Of a stretch of 64,000 bases of DNA, positions 53,239 through 62,408 are shown in pieces. Source of the stretch: Bryobacterales bacterium (lineage in GTDB: Bacteria; Acidobacteriota; Terriglobia; Bryobacterales; UBA6623); contig JAPPMB010000054.1 of NCBI GenBank assembly GCA_028819255.1, positions 96,471 through 160,470 on the forward strand. Direction: 5' to 3'. The first letter of the stretch is position 1, and every line of letters begins with the position of its first letter. A program made the translations under genes and the position numbers. The notes below the pieces were generated by a model that saw only the letters and a list, made by a program, of their open reading frames with translations, had not been told where the DNA came from and ran no database searches.

Positions 53239-55544
53239 CGAGGATTCCTCATTCGGAACGGCGTACTACGTACGACTCCCAGCACCAGGGATGAAAAACG
53301 ATAGTCCTGTTGCATCGAATCGCGAACAATCTTGCGGACGGCGGGAGCGTCGTAGTACTCAAGCCCCCTTCCCAAAGCATAGGTCAATAGCTTCTCCGCC
53401 AGGGTCGAGACGAACAGTTCCGGCCTGTCCAGCAGAGCCTTGCGAAAACCGCCCGGGCCGGAGAATCTGGTTCCGTCGGGAAGGCTACCGGAGGCATCCA
53501 CCGGGACTCCCTCGTCGTGCGTCCGCCAGCGGCCGACCGCATCAAAATTCTCAAACGCGAAGCCGACCGGGTCAATGACGTCGTGGCACGCGGCGCAGGC
53601 GGGGTCTTCGCGATGTTCGGTGATCCGTTCGCGCAGCGTGCGCGGCTTTTCGGAATGAGTTCGCTCGGCAAGATCCGGGACTTCCGGAGGAGGCGGGCGC
53701 GGCGGAGTTCCAAGGATGTTGGCCAAGACCCATTTCCCCCTCAATACCGGCGAAGTCCGGTTGGCATAGGAGGTGACGGCAAGAATGCTTCCATGGCTCA
53801 GGAGCCCCCCTCTGACGCCGTTGGGATCAAGCTCAACCCGGCGAAAATGATCGCCGTAGACGTGCGGGATGCCGTAGTGCTTCGCGAGGCGCTCGTTCAG
53901 GAACGTATAGTCCGCCGCGAGAAGCTCGACAACGCTGCGGTCTTCCCGCAGAACTGTCTCGAATAGCAATTCGGTCTCGCGCCGAAACGCCTTCCGCAGG
54001 TTGTCGTCGAAGTCGGGGAACAGGCGCCGGTCCGGCGTCAGTGAATCGAGGTTCCGAAGGTACAGCCACTGTCCGGCAAAGCTCTGCACCAACGCCTGCG
54101 AGCGTGCATCACTGAGCATGCGCCGGATCTGGTGCTCGAGCGAATCCTCGTCATCCAGGACGCCGCGTTCCGCCGCACCCAGCAGCTCTTCATCGGGAAT
54201 GCTGCTCCACAGGAAGAACGACAGCCTGGATGCCAGTTCGAATTGCGAAACCCTGTACGGCCGGCCAGTGCCGTCGCCCCTGTCCCGCTCGCCCCGGAAA
54301 AGGAACTCCGGACTTACCAGCAGTGCCCGCAGGGCGGTCTCTATGCCGGCTTCAAAACCGTCCTGCTCCAGCCCCTGACGGAAGAACTTCAGCGGCTCTT
54401 CGATGTCGTCAGCAGTAACTGGCCGACGGTAGGCTCGGCGCGCCAGCCTCGAAAGGATTTGCTTTGCGCACTGATCTTCCTCGGATGTCGAGTTCGGATA
54501 GCACGAGAAGATCCGGCGGCGGCTGGGAGTGTCACCGGGCCCAGTGGGATCGTACGGTCCGACGATCGAAAGCGAATAGACGGCGGGCTGGGTGCGCGGA
54601 TGACGGTCCATGTTGAACCGCGCCAGGTAAGGCTGGCGCGGCGTTTCGATGAGGGCGGAGGACTTCGCCGGAAACGTGGCGCCGATCTCGTGGGGCCCGG
54701 CTCGGATGGGGACGCGCGCAACCAAGTGCCTGTCCACATTCCGATGGTCGCCCCGCTCGGACGGAGTCACAGTGAACCGTCGGACCTGGCGGCCGTCCAC
54801 GGTCAGCTCCACCTCATGCGGCTCGTAGAGTCCTTCGACTTGTTCGTTCCGATCGCGGCTGAGCGTGATGCGGATTTCGTAGTCGCCGTCAGTCGGAAAC
54901 GTATGTTTCCGCACCATGCCGCCCCTCGTGCCGAACGGCAGTTCGCTGAAGCGCGCTTCCTGGGTCAGGTCGACCGGTGCGACGATCAGCTCGCCTTCAA
55001 CGTCGCGAGGAGGCGTGCCGGTCGCCAACCGGCTGATCCTGCGCGCTGCGGCCAGAAAGCGCTCCAGGAGAGTCGGTGAGACCTCACCCGTGATGTTGTC
55101 GAAGCCGTGGCTGCTGTCGTCACGCGGCAGCAGCGAGTGCACATCGACGTCAAGCGCGAGCATGTCCCGAATCGAGTTGCGGTACTCGGTGCGGTTCATT
55201 CGACGGAAGACGCGTTCGCGGCCTGCGTTGGGGTGGTTCTCTGCGTGGTCGTCCAAGCTCTGGCTCAACTCGACGACCAGCGCATCGTAGGTTGCCTCAT
55301 CGGGCCGCGGCATGCCCTGCGGGGGCATGTGGCGGTGCGTCAGTTTGCGAACCACGGACTCCCACACCTGCGGGTTCTCGCCGGGGGAAGAGGCGTCTAG
55401 CCGGTCGAGAGTCAAGCCACCACTGGAAACGGTTGAGTTGTGACACCCAAGACAGTAGCGGTCCAGCACCAACTGCGAGCCAACCTGGGCGCAGAGGGGA
55501 ACGGTGAAGGCGAAGAGTGCCGCCAACTTGGAAACGAGACTCAT
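53235..55544 (-). CDS. DUF1592-type multidomain cytochrome c protein, second copy
   Basis: The 769-residue exported protein begins MSLVSKLAALFAFTVPLCAQ and has an N-terminal haem c motif CLGCH. Then follow DUF1587 (RRMNRTEYRNSIRDML), an inserted beta-rich carbohydrate-binding-like region (about 210-330), DUF1595 (ILSRLARRAYRRPVTADDIE), DUF1592 (SQFELASRLSFFLWSSIPDEE), DUF1588 (AVTSYANRTSPVLRGKWVL), a second haem motif CAACH and DUF1585 (AEKLLTYALGRGLEYYD). The insertion makes it about 115 residues longer than the copy at 39632. Likely a periplasmic redox protein acting on polymers. Confidence 0.88.
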   Translation of the reverse strand: MSLVSKLAALFAFTVPLCAQVGSQLVLDRYCLGCHNSTVSSGGLTLDRLDASSPGENPQVWESVVRKLTHRHMPPQGMPRPDEATYDALVVELSQSLDDHAENHPNAGRERVFRRMNRTEYRNSIRDMLALDVDVHSLLPRDDSSHGFDNITGEVSPTLLERFLAAARRISRLATGTPPRDVEGELIVAPVDLTQEARFSELPFGTRGGMVRKHTFPTDGDYEIRITLSRDRNEQVEGLYEPHEVELTVDGRQVRRFTVTPSERGDHRNVDRHLVARVPIRAGPHEIGATFPAKSSALIETPRQPYLARFNMDRHPRTQPAVYSLSIVGPYDPTGPGDTPSRRRIFSCYPNSTSEEDQCAKQILSRLARRAYRRPVTADDIEEPLKFFRQGLEQDGFEAGIETALRALLVSPEFLFRGERDRGDGTGRPYRVSQFELASRLSFFLWSSIPDEELLGAAERGVLDDEDSLEHQIRRMLSDARSQALVQSFAGQWLYLRNLDSLTPDRRLFPDFDDNLRKAFRRETELLFETVLREDRSVVELLAADYTFLNERLAKHYGIPHVYGDHFRRVELDPNGVRGGLLSHGSILAVTSYANRTSPVLRGKWVLANILGTPPRPPPPEVPDLAERTHSEKPRTLRERITEHREDPACAACHDVIDPVGFAFENFDAVGRWRTHDEGVPVDASGSLPDGTRFSGPGGFRKALLDRPELFVSTLAEKLLTYALGRGLEYYDAPAVRKIVRDSMQQDYRFSSLVLGVVRSTPFRMRNPR

Positions 55545-55716
55545 TGTCCTCCGCACCGCACCAGCCGCAAGCCATTCCGCTCCCGGCTGAGGGGTCTTGC
55601 TCACGCCACTCACTGCAGTGCGGCACTCAAGCGGCCTGAGCATGGTGTCTGATTCAGCCACCCTTTGGGAGCGGCGGGGCGCGGGTGCTCCGCCGCTCCG
55701 CAGATTCCGAATGCAG

Positions 55717-58700
55717 CTAGAACGTGATTCGCACGGCCATCTGCATCTGACGCATCGACCCAGCCCTGTCGAGGGTCCCGAAGTCGCCGTTCTCCACGTT
55801 CCCGTTCAAGGACGAGAGATTCACGTGGTTCAGCGCGTTGAACATGTCCGCCCGCACCTGGAGCCGCGAGGATTCCGTCAGGCCGAAGCTCTTTGACAGG
55901 GAGAAGTCGACCGTCCATTGGCCCGGTCCGCGAACCAGCCCCTTCGCAGCATTCCCCACGCGCTCGGCGATGCCGCGATTCTCGTTGATCCTCCGGAAGG
56001 CATCTGGATTGAGGTACCGGACGTCCTGATGCGAGCCGACCCGGGGGCTTCCGTAAGGCGTTCCCGCAGGGACGAACATGTCGCCGCCGACGTAGTCCGC
56101 CCGGCAGTACCAGGACTGCGAGCAGCCCTGCCTGATGTAGACGGGCTGGCCAGTCGTCCCCGAGTAGATGCCGGAAACCTGCCAGCCCCCGAGGACGCTT
56201 CGGACGAACGCGCTTGAGTCCCTGAACTTCGGCAGCTCATAAATCAAGTCGCCCACGGCCCGGTGCGTGGTGTCGAAGTCGGGAATGCCGCGCTCAATCG
56301 CCAGGTTGAAGAAGTCCTGGATATTGGTTTCCGCATCAGTTCCGTAATACACGCCGACGTCGCCCCCTGTGTACGCCAATGTCTTGCCCCAGGTGTAGTG
56401 GAAGTCGAACGACAGGCTTCGGGAGAAGCGCTTGCGGAGGGACGTCTGCAGCGAGTGGTTCATCACGCTCTCCCCCATGTCGACGAAGTACGGACCTCCC
56501 GGGATGAGTTTGGGGTTGGGTCGAATTCCAGTCTGCCGGTCGGGCAGGTTGAAACGCCGATGCATCGGAAACTTCACGCCGCGCGTTCCCACGTAGCCGA
56601 CTTCCCACATCAGGTCCGGCGTGAGCCGGCGCTGAACGTTGAGCTGGTAATTGATCGTGTAGGGGTTCTGCAGGTCCGGCGTGATGAGCGAGAACACCAG
56701 CTCGTTCCCGCTCTCTTCGATGTCCCGTTGTGCGATCGGAATGATCTCCTCATTCGTGAATGGGTACATCACTCCCAGCCGGTTCGCTTCGATTGCGCTG
56801 TACCGGACCCGGAAGGGAATGTCCGGTCCAGCGACGCTCTGCCTCAGAATCGCCGGCACCTGCGCGGCGAACATGATTCCAACCCCGCCTCTGAGGACGG
56901 TCCTGTCCTCATGATCGAAACGGTAGGCGAAGCCGACCCGCGGGCCGAGATTCGCCCAGCCGTCATGCTCGGTCGGCTTGTCGCGCGGGCGACGGGGACC
57001 AAAGGCGAAGTTCGTAAAGTCGGCGCCCGGCGGCAGTTCCAGATTTTTGTTGGTAACGTCGATACTGCCGGTCGGCTCCACTGTGTTGTTGGAGTAGAAG
57101 TCGTAGCGCAGACCCAGGTTCAGCGTCAGACACTCCATGACGCGCCAGTCGTCCTGGAGGAAGCCGCCGATCTCATACATCCGAGAGGAATGCGGCCCGT
57201 TCGAGCCGAAGGAGATCACGGCCCCATTGATCCGATTGGCCTGCATTTCCTCAATGTTGAGAAATTCGTAGAGAGGATTCTCGGGATTCGTGCGCGATCC
57301 GCCGTAGTGAACCGCGCGACCTCCGAACTTGATGGTGTGGCTGCCTCGGTTGAGGGTGAATTTCTGATCGAGCGTGGTCGTTGTGCCCTCCATCAGCCAG
57401 ACCTCGCCGCTCCCCAGTGTGATCGTTCCGCCGACATTGCGGAGCCGAAACCTCGGTATCCGGTTTTGCCAGTCGATCGTCTCCCCCTTGTCAGGGTCGA
57501 TCAGCGTGAAAATGTTGTCGAGCCTTTCCATATCGGCGTAGTTGGATCCAAAGCGCGTTTCCGACACCCAGGTTACGCCCGTCTTCGTGTATTGCAGGTT
57601 GTATCGGTCCTGCACGTACGTGTATTCACGGTCGTTGGCTCCGTTTAGGTTGTATCTCGGATCCAGACCGAACGGACGATTGCGCGTGTACGTGAACGAC
57701 AGGTTGCTGGTCTCGGTCACGCGATAGTCCGCTCTTGCGATCACATGGTTCTCCCGTCGTTCGCGAGACCCGACCTTTTCGGTTCGCCCGCGGTACTCGT
57801 CGAACAACAAGACCGGCTCGGGAATGGTGTCCATCAACATCCTGATTTCCTGAAACGGAAGCGCGTTGAGGATGGTAGTTCGCAATTCCGGTGTCGGAAC
57901 GGTTCCCGTCACACGCTGCGAGGCGTACTCGCGATAGCCTTCGTAGGTGGCGAAGAAGAACAGCCTGTTTTGCTTGATCGGACCACCCAGCGAACCCCCG
58001 AACTGATTGAACACCTCGCGGTTCTTCGCAATCTGGGAGCCGTTCGCGTTGTAGTTCGTCTGGAACGGATTCCGCGCATTGAACACATGCGAGCGATAGT
58101 TCTCGAACACGCTGCCGTGGAATTCATTTGTGCCTTGCTTGCTGATGAGATTGACTGTCCCGCTAACCACTCCTCCATTCTCGGCCTTCATGATTCCGCG
58201 CATGACCTGCACTTCATCCACAGCTTCGATGCTCATCACGTCCATGTAGTTGCGGCCCCCGTACTGTTGCAGAGCACGGCCTTCGGACGGATTGGAGTTG
58301 GCGTCAGTTCCATTGACGGTGACTCCTGTGCCGCTCTTGCCGAGCCCATTGATTCGCAGGCTTCCGCCTCCCACGTCGACCCCTGTGGAGAGCCTGAGGA
58401 TATTCGTGATGTTGCGGCGCCCCAGCGGCAGCTCGGTGATCTTCATGGAGTTCAAGCTCTCGCTCTGCTCGGAGGCCTGCGTGTTCACCAACGGCGGACG
58501 GCCCTCGACCGTAACGGTTTCGGCCAGACTGCCGATTTCGAGGGTGTGCGTCTGGCGCACAACCTGCGATGCGATCAAGGCGATCCCAGTGCTCTGGTAC
58601 GTCTTGAAGCCATCAGATTCGACCTTGAGCGTGTAGGTGCCAACTGGCAAGACGTTGAACACGAAATCACCAGTCACACTGATCGGTGCAACATAGACAA

Positions 58701-58869
58701 GCCCCGTGTAATCGTTTGTGAGAGTCGCGTCACCACCCGGAATGATTGCACCGGTCGAATCCTCCACAGTCCCGTACAACGTCGCCGTTGTAACCTGGCC
58801 CAAGACGACGGTCGTCGAGCACAGCAAGAATGCCAGTACGAGACGGACCGAAGGCGATCCTGATTTCAT
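55717..58869 (-). CDS. Oar-like TonB-dependent receptor with carboxypeptidase-regulatory N-terminal domain
   Basis: The 1050-residue outer-membrane protein has a signal peptide (VRLVLAFLLCSTTVVLGQ), a CarboxypepD_reg-like Ig domain (about 27-110: ATLYGTVEDSTGAIIPGG, LPVGTYTLKVESDGFK), a plug (about 115-235: ITELPLGRRNITNILRLSTG, SIEAVDEVQVMRGIMKAENG) and a 22-strand-type barrel ending in MAVRITF with the usual C-terminal Phe. This class is abundant in Acidobacteria and imports large ligands. It has a strong ribosome site (AAGGAGG) before ATG 58869. It precedes the DUF1592 operon on the same strand and may feed it. Confidence 0.9.
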   Translation of the reverse strand: MKSGSPSVRLVLAFLLCSTTVVLGQVTTATLYGTVEDSTGAIIPGGDATLTNDYTGLVYVAPISVTGDFVFNVLPVGTYTLKVESDGFKTYQSTGIALIASQVVRQTHTLEIGSLAETVTVEGRPPLVNTQASEQSESLNSMKITELPLGRRNITNILRLSTGVDVGGGSLRINGLGKSGTGVTVNGTDANSNPSEGRALQQYGGRNYMDVMSIEAVDEVQVMRGIMKAENGGVVSGTVNLISKQGTNEFHGSVFENYRSHVFNARNPFQTNYNANGSQIAKNREVFNQFGGSLGGPIKQNRLFFFATYEGYREYASQRVTGTVPTPELRTTILNALPFQEIRMLMDTIPEPVLLFDEYRGRTEKVGSRERRENHVIARADYRVTETSNLSFTYTRNRPFGLDPRYNLNGANDREYTYVQDRYNLQYTKTGVTWVSETRFGSNYADMERLDNIFTLIDPDKGETIDWQNRIPRFRLRNVGGTITLGSGEVWLMEGTTTTLDQKFTLNRGSHTIKFGGRAVHYGGSRTNPENPLYEFLNIEEMQANRINGAVISFGSNGPHSSRMYEIGGFLQDDWRVMECLTLNLGLRYDFYSNNTVEPTGSIDVTNKNLELPPGADFTNFAFGPRRPRDKPTEHDGWANLGPRVGFAYRFDHEDRTVLRGGVGIMFAAQVPAILRQSVAGPDIPFRVRYSAIEANRLGVMYPFTNEEIIPIAQRDIEESGNELVFSLITPDLQNPYTINYQLNVQRRLTPDLMWEVGYVGTRGVKFPMHRRFNLPDRQTGIRPNPKLIPGGPYFVDMGESVMNHSLQTSLRKRFSRSLSFDFHYTWGKTLAYTGGDVGVYYGTDAETNIQDFFNLAIERGIPDFDTTHRAVGDLIYELPKFRDSSAFVRSVLGGWQVSGIYSGTTGQPVYIRQGCSQSWYCRADYVGGDMFVPAGTPYGSPRVGSHQDVRYLNPDAFRRINENRGIAERVGNAAKGLVRGPGQWTVDFSLSKSFGLTESSRLQVRADMFNALNHVNLSSLNGNVENGDFGTLDRAGSMRQMQMAVRITF

Positions 58870-59973
58870 TGCCCCTCCTTTCGGGCACCGCGGAGGCACC
58901 CTGCTGCGGACCTAGTACATCCCGCTTCCCACCCTTGTCGGGCAAGCCCAAAGGCCAGCACCCTGTTCTGGCCGGACCCTCTGGCATGAGGAGCCCTCCT
59001 CCCGCCTGCTAGATCTCCAGCATGAGGACTGAGGACAGGAACCAACGAACACGAAAACCCGTTGAGAGTCTAGCCGATGGAAGGCATGCAGGCAAGACAG
59101 CAGTTGTCAAGAATGGTGGTCTGGCCTGGGTGTCGGAATCATGGCGAACGTCCGCACTCGGAATCGCCGGACTTTCCGCTGATCGATCATCCGTCCCATT
59201 GCGAAGGCCAGTTCGCTGTCTCGCGTGGCTGGACTCAAGTGCGAGCTTGAAGTCGCGCCAGGGGCTGCCGGTCCGATCCCATGGCCACGTCGCACTCGCG
59301 GGGAGCCGCCAGGGCGCGGTCCATGAGCTTCTTCATCAGCAAGGCCACGAACGGCTTCCCGGACTGCCGAGCGCTGGCGCTGAGTTCGTCGGGAGTGGGC
59401 AAGCGGCGCGGCTCGGCCGGCGATCTTAAGCGCATGGAGGCCAGGCTGGTGAGTCTCACGCTCTGCGGGCAAGAAGAAGGGGACTTGCATCTTCATCGCG
59501 AACGCACGCCGGCTAAAGGGCCCATGCTCTTGCTGAAATCGCCAGACTCTGAAAGCTCCTTGCCCGAGCGGCCGCAGTGGGTGGCGCCTGTTCGGAACGC
59601 CAAGCGACGCAGGCGGGCCGCATCCGTCCTTCCAGAAGACCCGGAACGCGCGACAGGTCCCCGCGCCATCCTTCCCGGTCACCGCCCCCGCGTCTTCCGC
59701 TTCGGGCATTGCCCAGCCATGACGCCCATCCGACACCCCTCGGACCGCTTCCCGCCCAGTCCTGGACGCCCCATGTTTGAAATGTCTGCCAACCATCAGC
59801 CGGGCAGGCCCCATTCACCACAACACTCTTCCGGCGTCAAGAAGATCCCGCCGCTAGGTCGCGCGTTTTGACGCCGCATTCTGGCTATACTGCCCGTAGG
59901 CAGCCGTGTCGAGGGGCACTAGGATCGAGCCCGTCCCGGCCCGACGCAAGTCGCTGCACCGAAGAGCCAATCC
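58870..59973. other. Intergenic, about 1.1 kb, divergent promoter region
   Basis: It separates the TonB receptor (-) from fabV (+). Frames in it are long but without coding character. One short minus-strand stretch (KPFVALLMKKLMDRALAAP, 59300s) might be a decayed gene piece but matches nothing I know. Confidence 0.35.
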
Positions 59974-61182
59974 ATGCCGGAGCAGGTCGTCAGGCAGCGT
60001 TCGAGGGGCTTCATCTGCGTCAATGCCCATCCCGCAGGGTGCGCTGCCAACGTGGAGCGGCAGATCGCCTACGTTCGGGAACGCATGCGGCCTGATCCGG
60101 GCTCGCGGGTCCGCAATGCACTGGTCCTGGGAAGCTCTGCCGGCTACGGCCTCGCCTCGGGCATCGTAACCGCGTGGGGGTTGGGTCATCGCACTCTGGG
60201 CCTGTTCCTGGAGCGGCCGCCGAAGGGGCGCCGGACTGCCACGGCCGGATACTACAACTCCGTTGCGCTGCACAAGGCCGCGGAGCGCGACGGGCTTTGG
60301 GTGCGAAGCATCAACGCTGACGCGTACTCCGACGAGGCCAAGGACCGTGTCGCGCAACTGGCGTCAGCGTCGATGGGCAAGTTCGACCTGGTGATCTACA
60401 GCCTCGCTTCCCCGAAACGTGTCAATCCCCGGACGGGTGTTGCCCATTCCTCGAGCCTTCGCTCGATCGGCTCGAAGTACACCGGAAAGACCATCGATCT
60501 GGCGAGGTCCCGCGTCACCACGGCGACGGTCAAGCCGGCCACGGAGGACGAGATCGCAAACACGGTCGCAGTCATGGGCGGCGAGGACTGGCGCTGGTGG
60601 ATCGAGCGGCTCCTGGCCGACGGCCTGCTCGCCGAGGGTGCGCGGACTCTTGCGTACACCTACTACGGCCCGAGAGTGACCTGGCCCGTGTACAGGGACG
60701 GCACGATTGGCGCCGCCAAAGGTCACCTCAAGGAAACGGCCGACGCCCTCGATCAGCTGCTCCGCAACTCCGTCGGCGGCGGCGCATGGCTTTCGGTGAA
60801 CAAGGCCGTGGTCACACAGGCGTCCACCGCGATTCCGATCGTGCCGCTCTACGTGAGTCTGCTCTTTCGCGTGATGAAGGAGCAGGGAATCCACGAAGGC
60901 TGCATCGAGCAGATTGTCCGGCTGGTGAAGGACCATCTCGTCTCGCACACGGGCCCGTCCGTCGATGCGGACCGCCTGATCCGGCTCGACGATCTTGAAA
61001 TGCGCGAAGACGTGCAGAATGCCGTGGCGGATCTCTGGCCGCGCGTTAATACGGAGACACTGGCCTCGCTGAGCGACTACGATGGGTTCAAGCGCGAATT
61101 CAGCAGCCTCTTCGGATTCGATGTGGAGGGGGTCGACTACGATTTGCCGGTGGAGACCGAGATCCTCCTGGATCCGCAATGA
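59974..61182 (+). CDS. fabV: Enoyl-[acyl-carrier-protein] reductase FabV
   Basis: The 402-residue protein reduces enoyl-ACP or enoyl-CoA with NADH, the last step of fatty-acid elongation. The family is triclosan-tolerant. It has the NAD fold region RNALVLGSSAGYGLASGIV, the strand VIYSLASPKRV and the Y-x8-K motif YRDGTIGAAK, followed by the FabV-type STAIPIVPLYVSLLFRVMK. FabI or FabK would lack this Y-x8-K arrangement. The start ATG 59974 is used. It is probably the first gene of a short plus-strand group with moaB, the lipoprotein and hemL. Confidence 0.92.
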   Translation: MPEQVVRQRSRGFICVNAHPAGCAANVERQIAYVRERMRPDPGSRVRNALVLGSSAGYGLASGIVTAWGLGHRTLGLFLERPPKGRRTATAGYYNSVALHKAAERDGLWVRSINADAYSDEAKDRVAQLASASMGKFDLVIYSLASPKRVNPRTGVAHSSSLRSIGSKYTGKTIDLARSRVTTATVKPATEDEIANTVAVMGGEDWRWWIERLLADGLLAEGARTLAYTYYGPRVTWPVYRDGTIGAAKGHLKETADALDQLLRNSVGGGAWLSVNKAVVTQASTAIPIVPLYVSLLFRVMKEQGIHEGCIEQIVRLVKDHLVSHTGPSVDADRLIRLDDLEMREDVQNAVADLWPRVNTETLASLSDYDGFKREFSSLFGFDVEGVDYDLPVETEILLDPQ

Positions 61183-61224
61183 ATTTCGGGCGGCGATCCG
61201 CCGGATTCCCGGGCCGCCGACAGA

Positions 61225-61755
61225 ATGGGGGTTGAGATGGGATCACAAAGCAGCCAGCAGCACCGGGAGCATGCCGCCGAACGCGGGGCCGTAACGGTCG
61301 CAGTCGTCACTGTCAGCGACACCCGCACACGGAAGACGGACCTGAACGCCGCCTACCTGAGTCAAGCGGTCGCGGACTCCGGAAATGTGCTGCACTCGAT
61401 TCGAATCGTGCCGGACGAACCTGACCAGGTTCGGTCCGCCCTTCACGAACTGGCCGCGGTCGAGAGCGTGCAGGTCATCTTGTTCAATGGCGGTACGGGA
61501 ATCTCGCGACGTGACAAGACCTACGACGTGCTCAGCCGCGAAATCGAGAAGGAACTCACCGGCTTCGGGGAGCTGTTCCGGATGCTGAGCTTCGACCAGG
61601 TCGGCGCGGCCGCGATGCTGTCGCGCGCCACGGCGGGCGTGTTCCGCGGCAAGGTGATCATCTCGACTCCCGGATCGCCGGGCGCAGTCCGTCTGGCCTG
61701 GGAGAAGCTCGTGCAGCCGGAACTGGCCCACCTGGCCTGGGAAGTGGTGCGGTAG
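61225..61755 (+). CDS. moaB: Molybdenum cofactor biosynthesis protein MoaB/MogA family
   Basis: The 176-residue protein has the MoaB/MogA landmarks [40 protein letters not shown] and [14 protein letters not shown], which bind and adenylylate molybdopterin. A second in-frame ATG at 61237 would remove four residues and cannot be excluded. The gene is 42 bp after fabV. Presence of SelB and a molybdopterin gene in the same window would suit a molybdo-selenoenzyme such as formate dehydrogenase elsewhere; that is inference. Confidence 0.88.
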   Translation: MGVEMGSQSSQQHREHAAERGAVTVAVVTVSDTRTRKTDLNAAYLSQAVADSGNVLHSIRIVPDEPDQVRSALHELAAVESVQVILFNGGTGISRRDKTYDVLSREIEKELTGFGELFRMLSFDQVGAAAMLSRATAGVFRGKVIISTPGSPGAVRLAWEKLVQPELAHLAWEVVR

Positions 61756-61789
61756 CCATGGACGCGGCCGCCTCGGCGCGGGGAACACG

Positions 61790-62233
61790 ATGAGGCTGGT
61801 GGTCGCAGCCGTCGCTGTCCTCTTGGCGCTGCTGGCGTGCGGGGAAGACGAGCCCAGATCAGCGTCCGACGTCGAGGCCGCGATCCATGAGTACCTGTCG
61901 GAGCGGACCGACCTTCGGGTGGACCAGATGAGGGTTCGGGCCGATCGCATCCGATACGACGGCGACCGGGCGGTGGCTTCGGTGTCGATCATGGCATCGG
62001 ACGATCCGAAGGCAATCATGAAGATGATGTACGAGCTGGCGCGGGAGTCCGACGGGTGGCGGGTTGTGCCTCCAGAGTCTGCAGTTCCCCCGGCCACAGC
62101 GCCTGTGGAGGGCGAGGGCCTGCCTCCGGGCCATCCTCCCACCGTTGGTCTTCCCCCGGGGCATCCGCCGACGGCGCCTCAGGGCGGAGGGTTGCCGCCA
62201 GGGCATCCGCCCATTTCGGGAGAAGAGCGCTGA
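61790..62233 (+). CDS. Lipoprotein with three LPPGHPP repeats
   Basis: The 147-residue protein begins with a lipoprotein signal and lipobox (LALLACGED), so the cysteine at residue 17 would be acylated by Lgt and then Lnt. A compact alpha/beta domain follows (about 25-90: AAIHEYLSERTDLRVDQMRV, AVASVSIMASDDPKAIMKMM). The tail holds three evenly spaced copies of GLPPGHPP (at about 111, 119 and 136). The short motif LPPGHP turns up in exported proteins of environmental bacteria, function unknown; the histidines could bind haem or copper. It lies 34 bp after moaB. Confidence 0.7.
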   Translation: MRLVVAAVAVLLALLACGEDEPRSASDVEAAIHEYLSERTDLRVDQMRVRADRIRYDGDRAVASVSIMASDDPKAIMKMMYELARESDGWRVVPPESAVPPATAPVEGEGLPPGHPPTVGLPPGHPPTAPQGGGLPPGHPPISGEER

Positions 62234-62408
62234 TAAAATAGGGCCTTTGGCGAGGTCATCGGCGTCCGTGAAGGGTGTGGGCCCGCACCCGACGGAGGCG
62301 TTGGTCCAGAGACGCGTCCCGATTCCTGATTGCCCTCGCCGCCTTGGCCCGGGATAAGGGACCGTGCCCGCCGGTGTGCAGCGAGGATCTGCCTCCCGGA
62401 GCGAATTC

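Noticed and set aside
59107..59871. Long frames on both strands between the TonB receptor and fabV
   Set aside because: Mutually overlapping frames rich in Arg, Pro and Ala with no motif or start signals.
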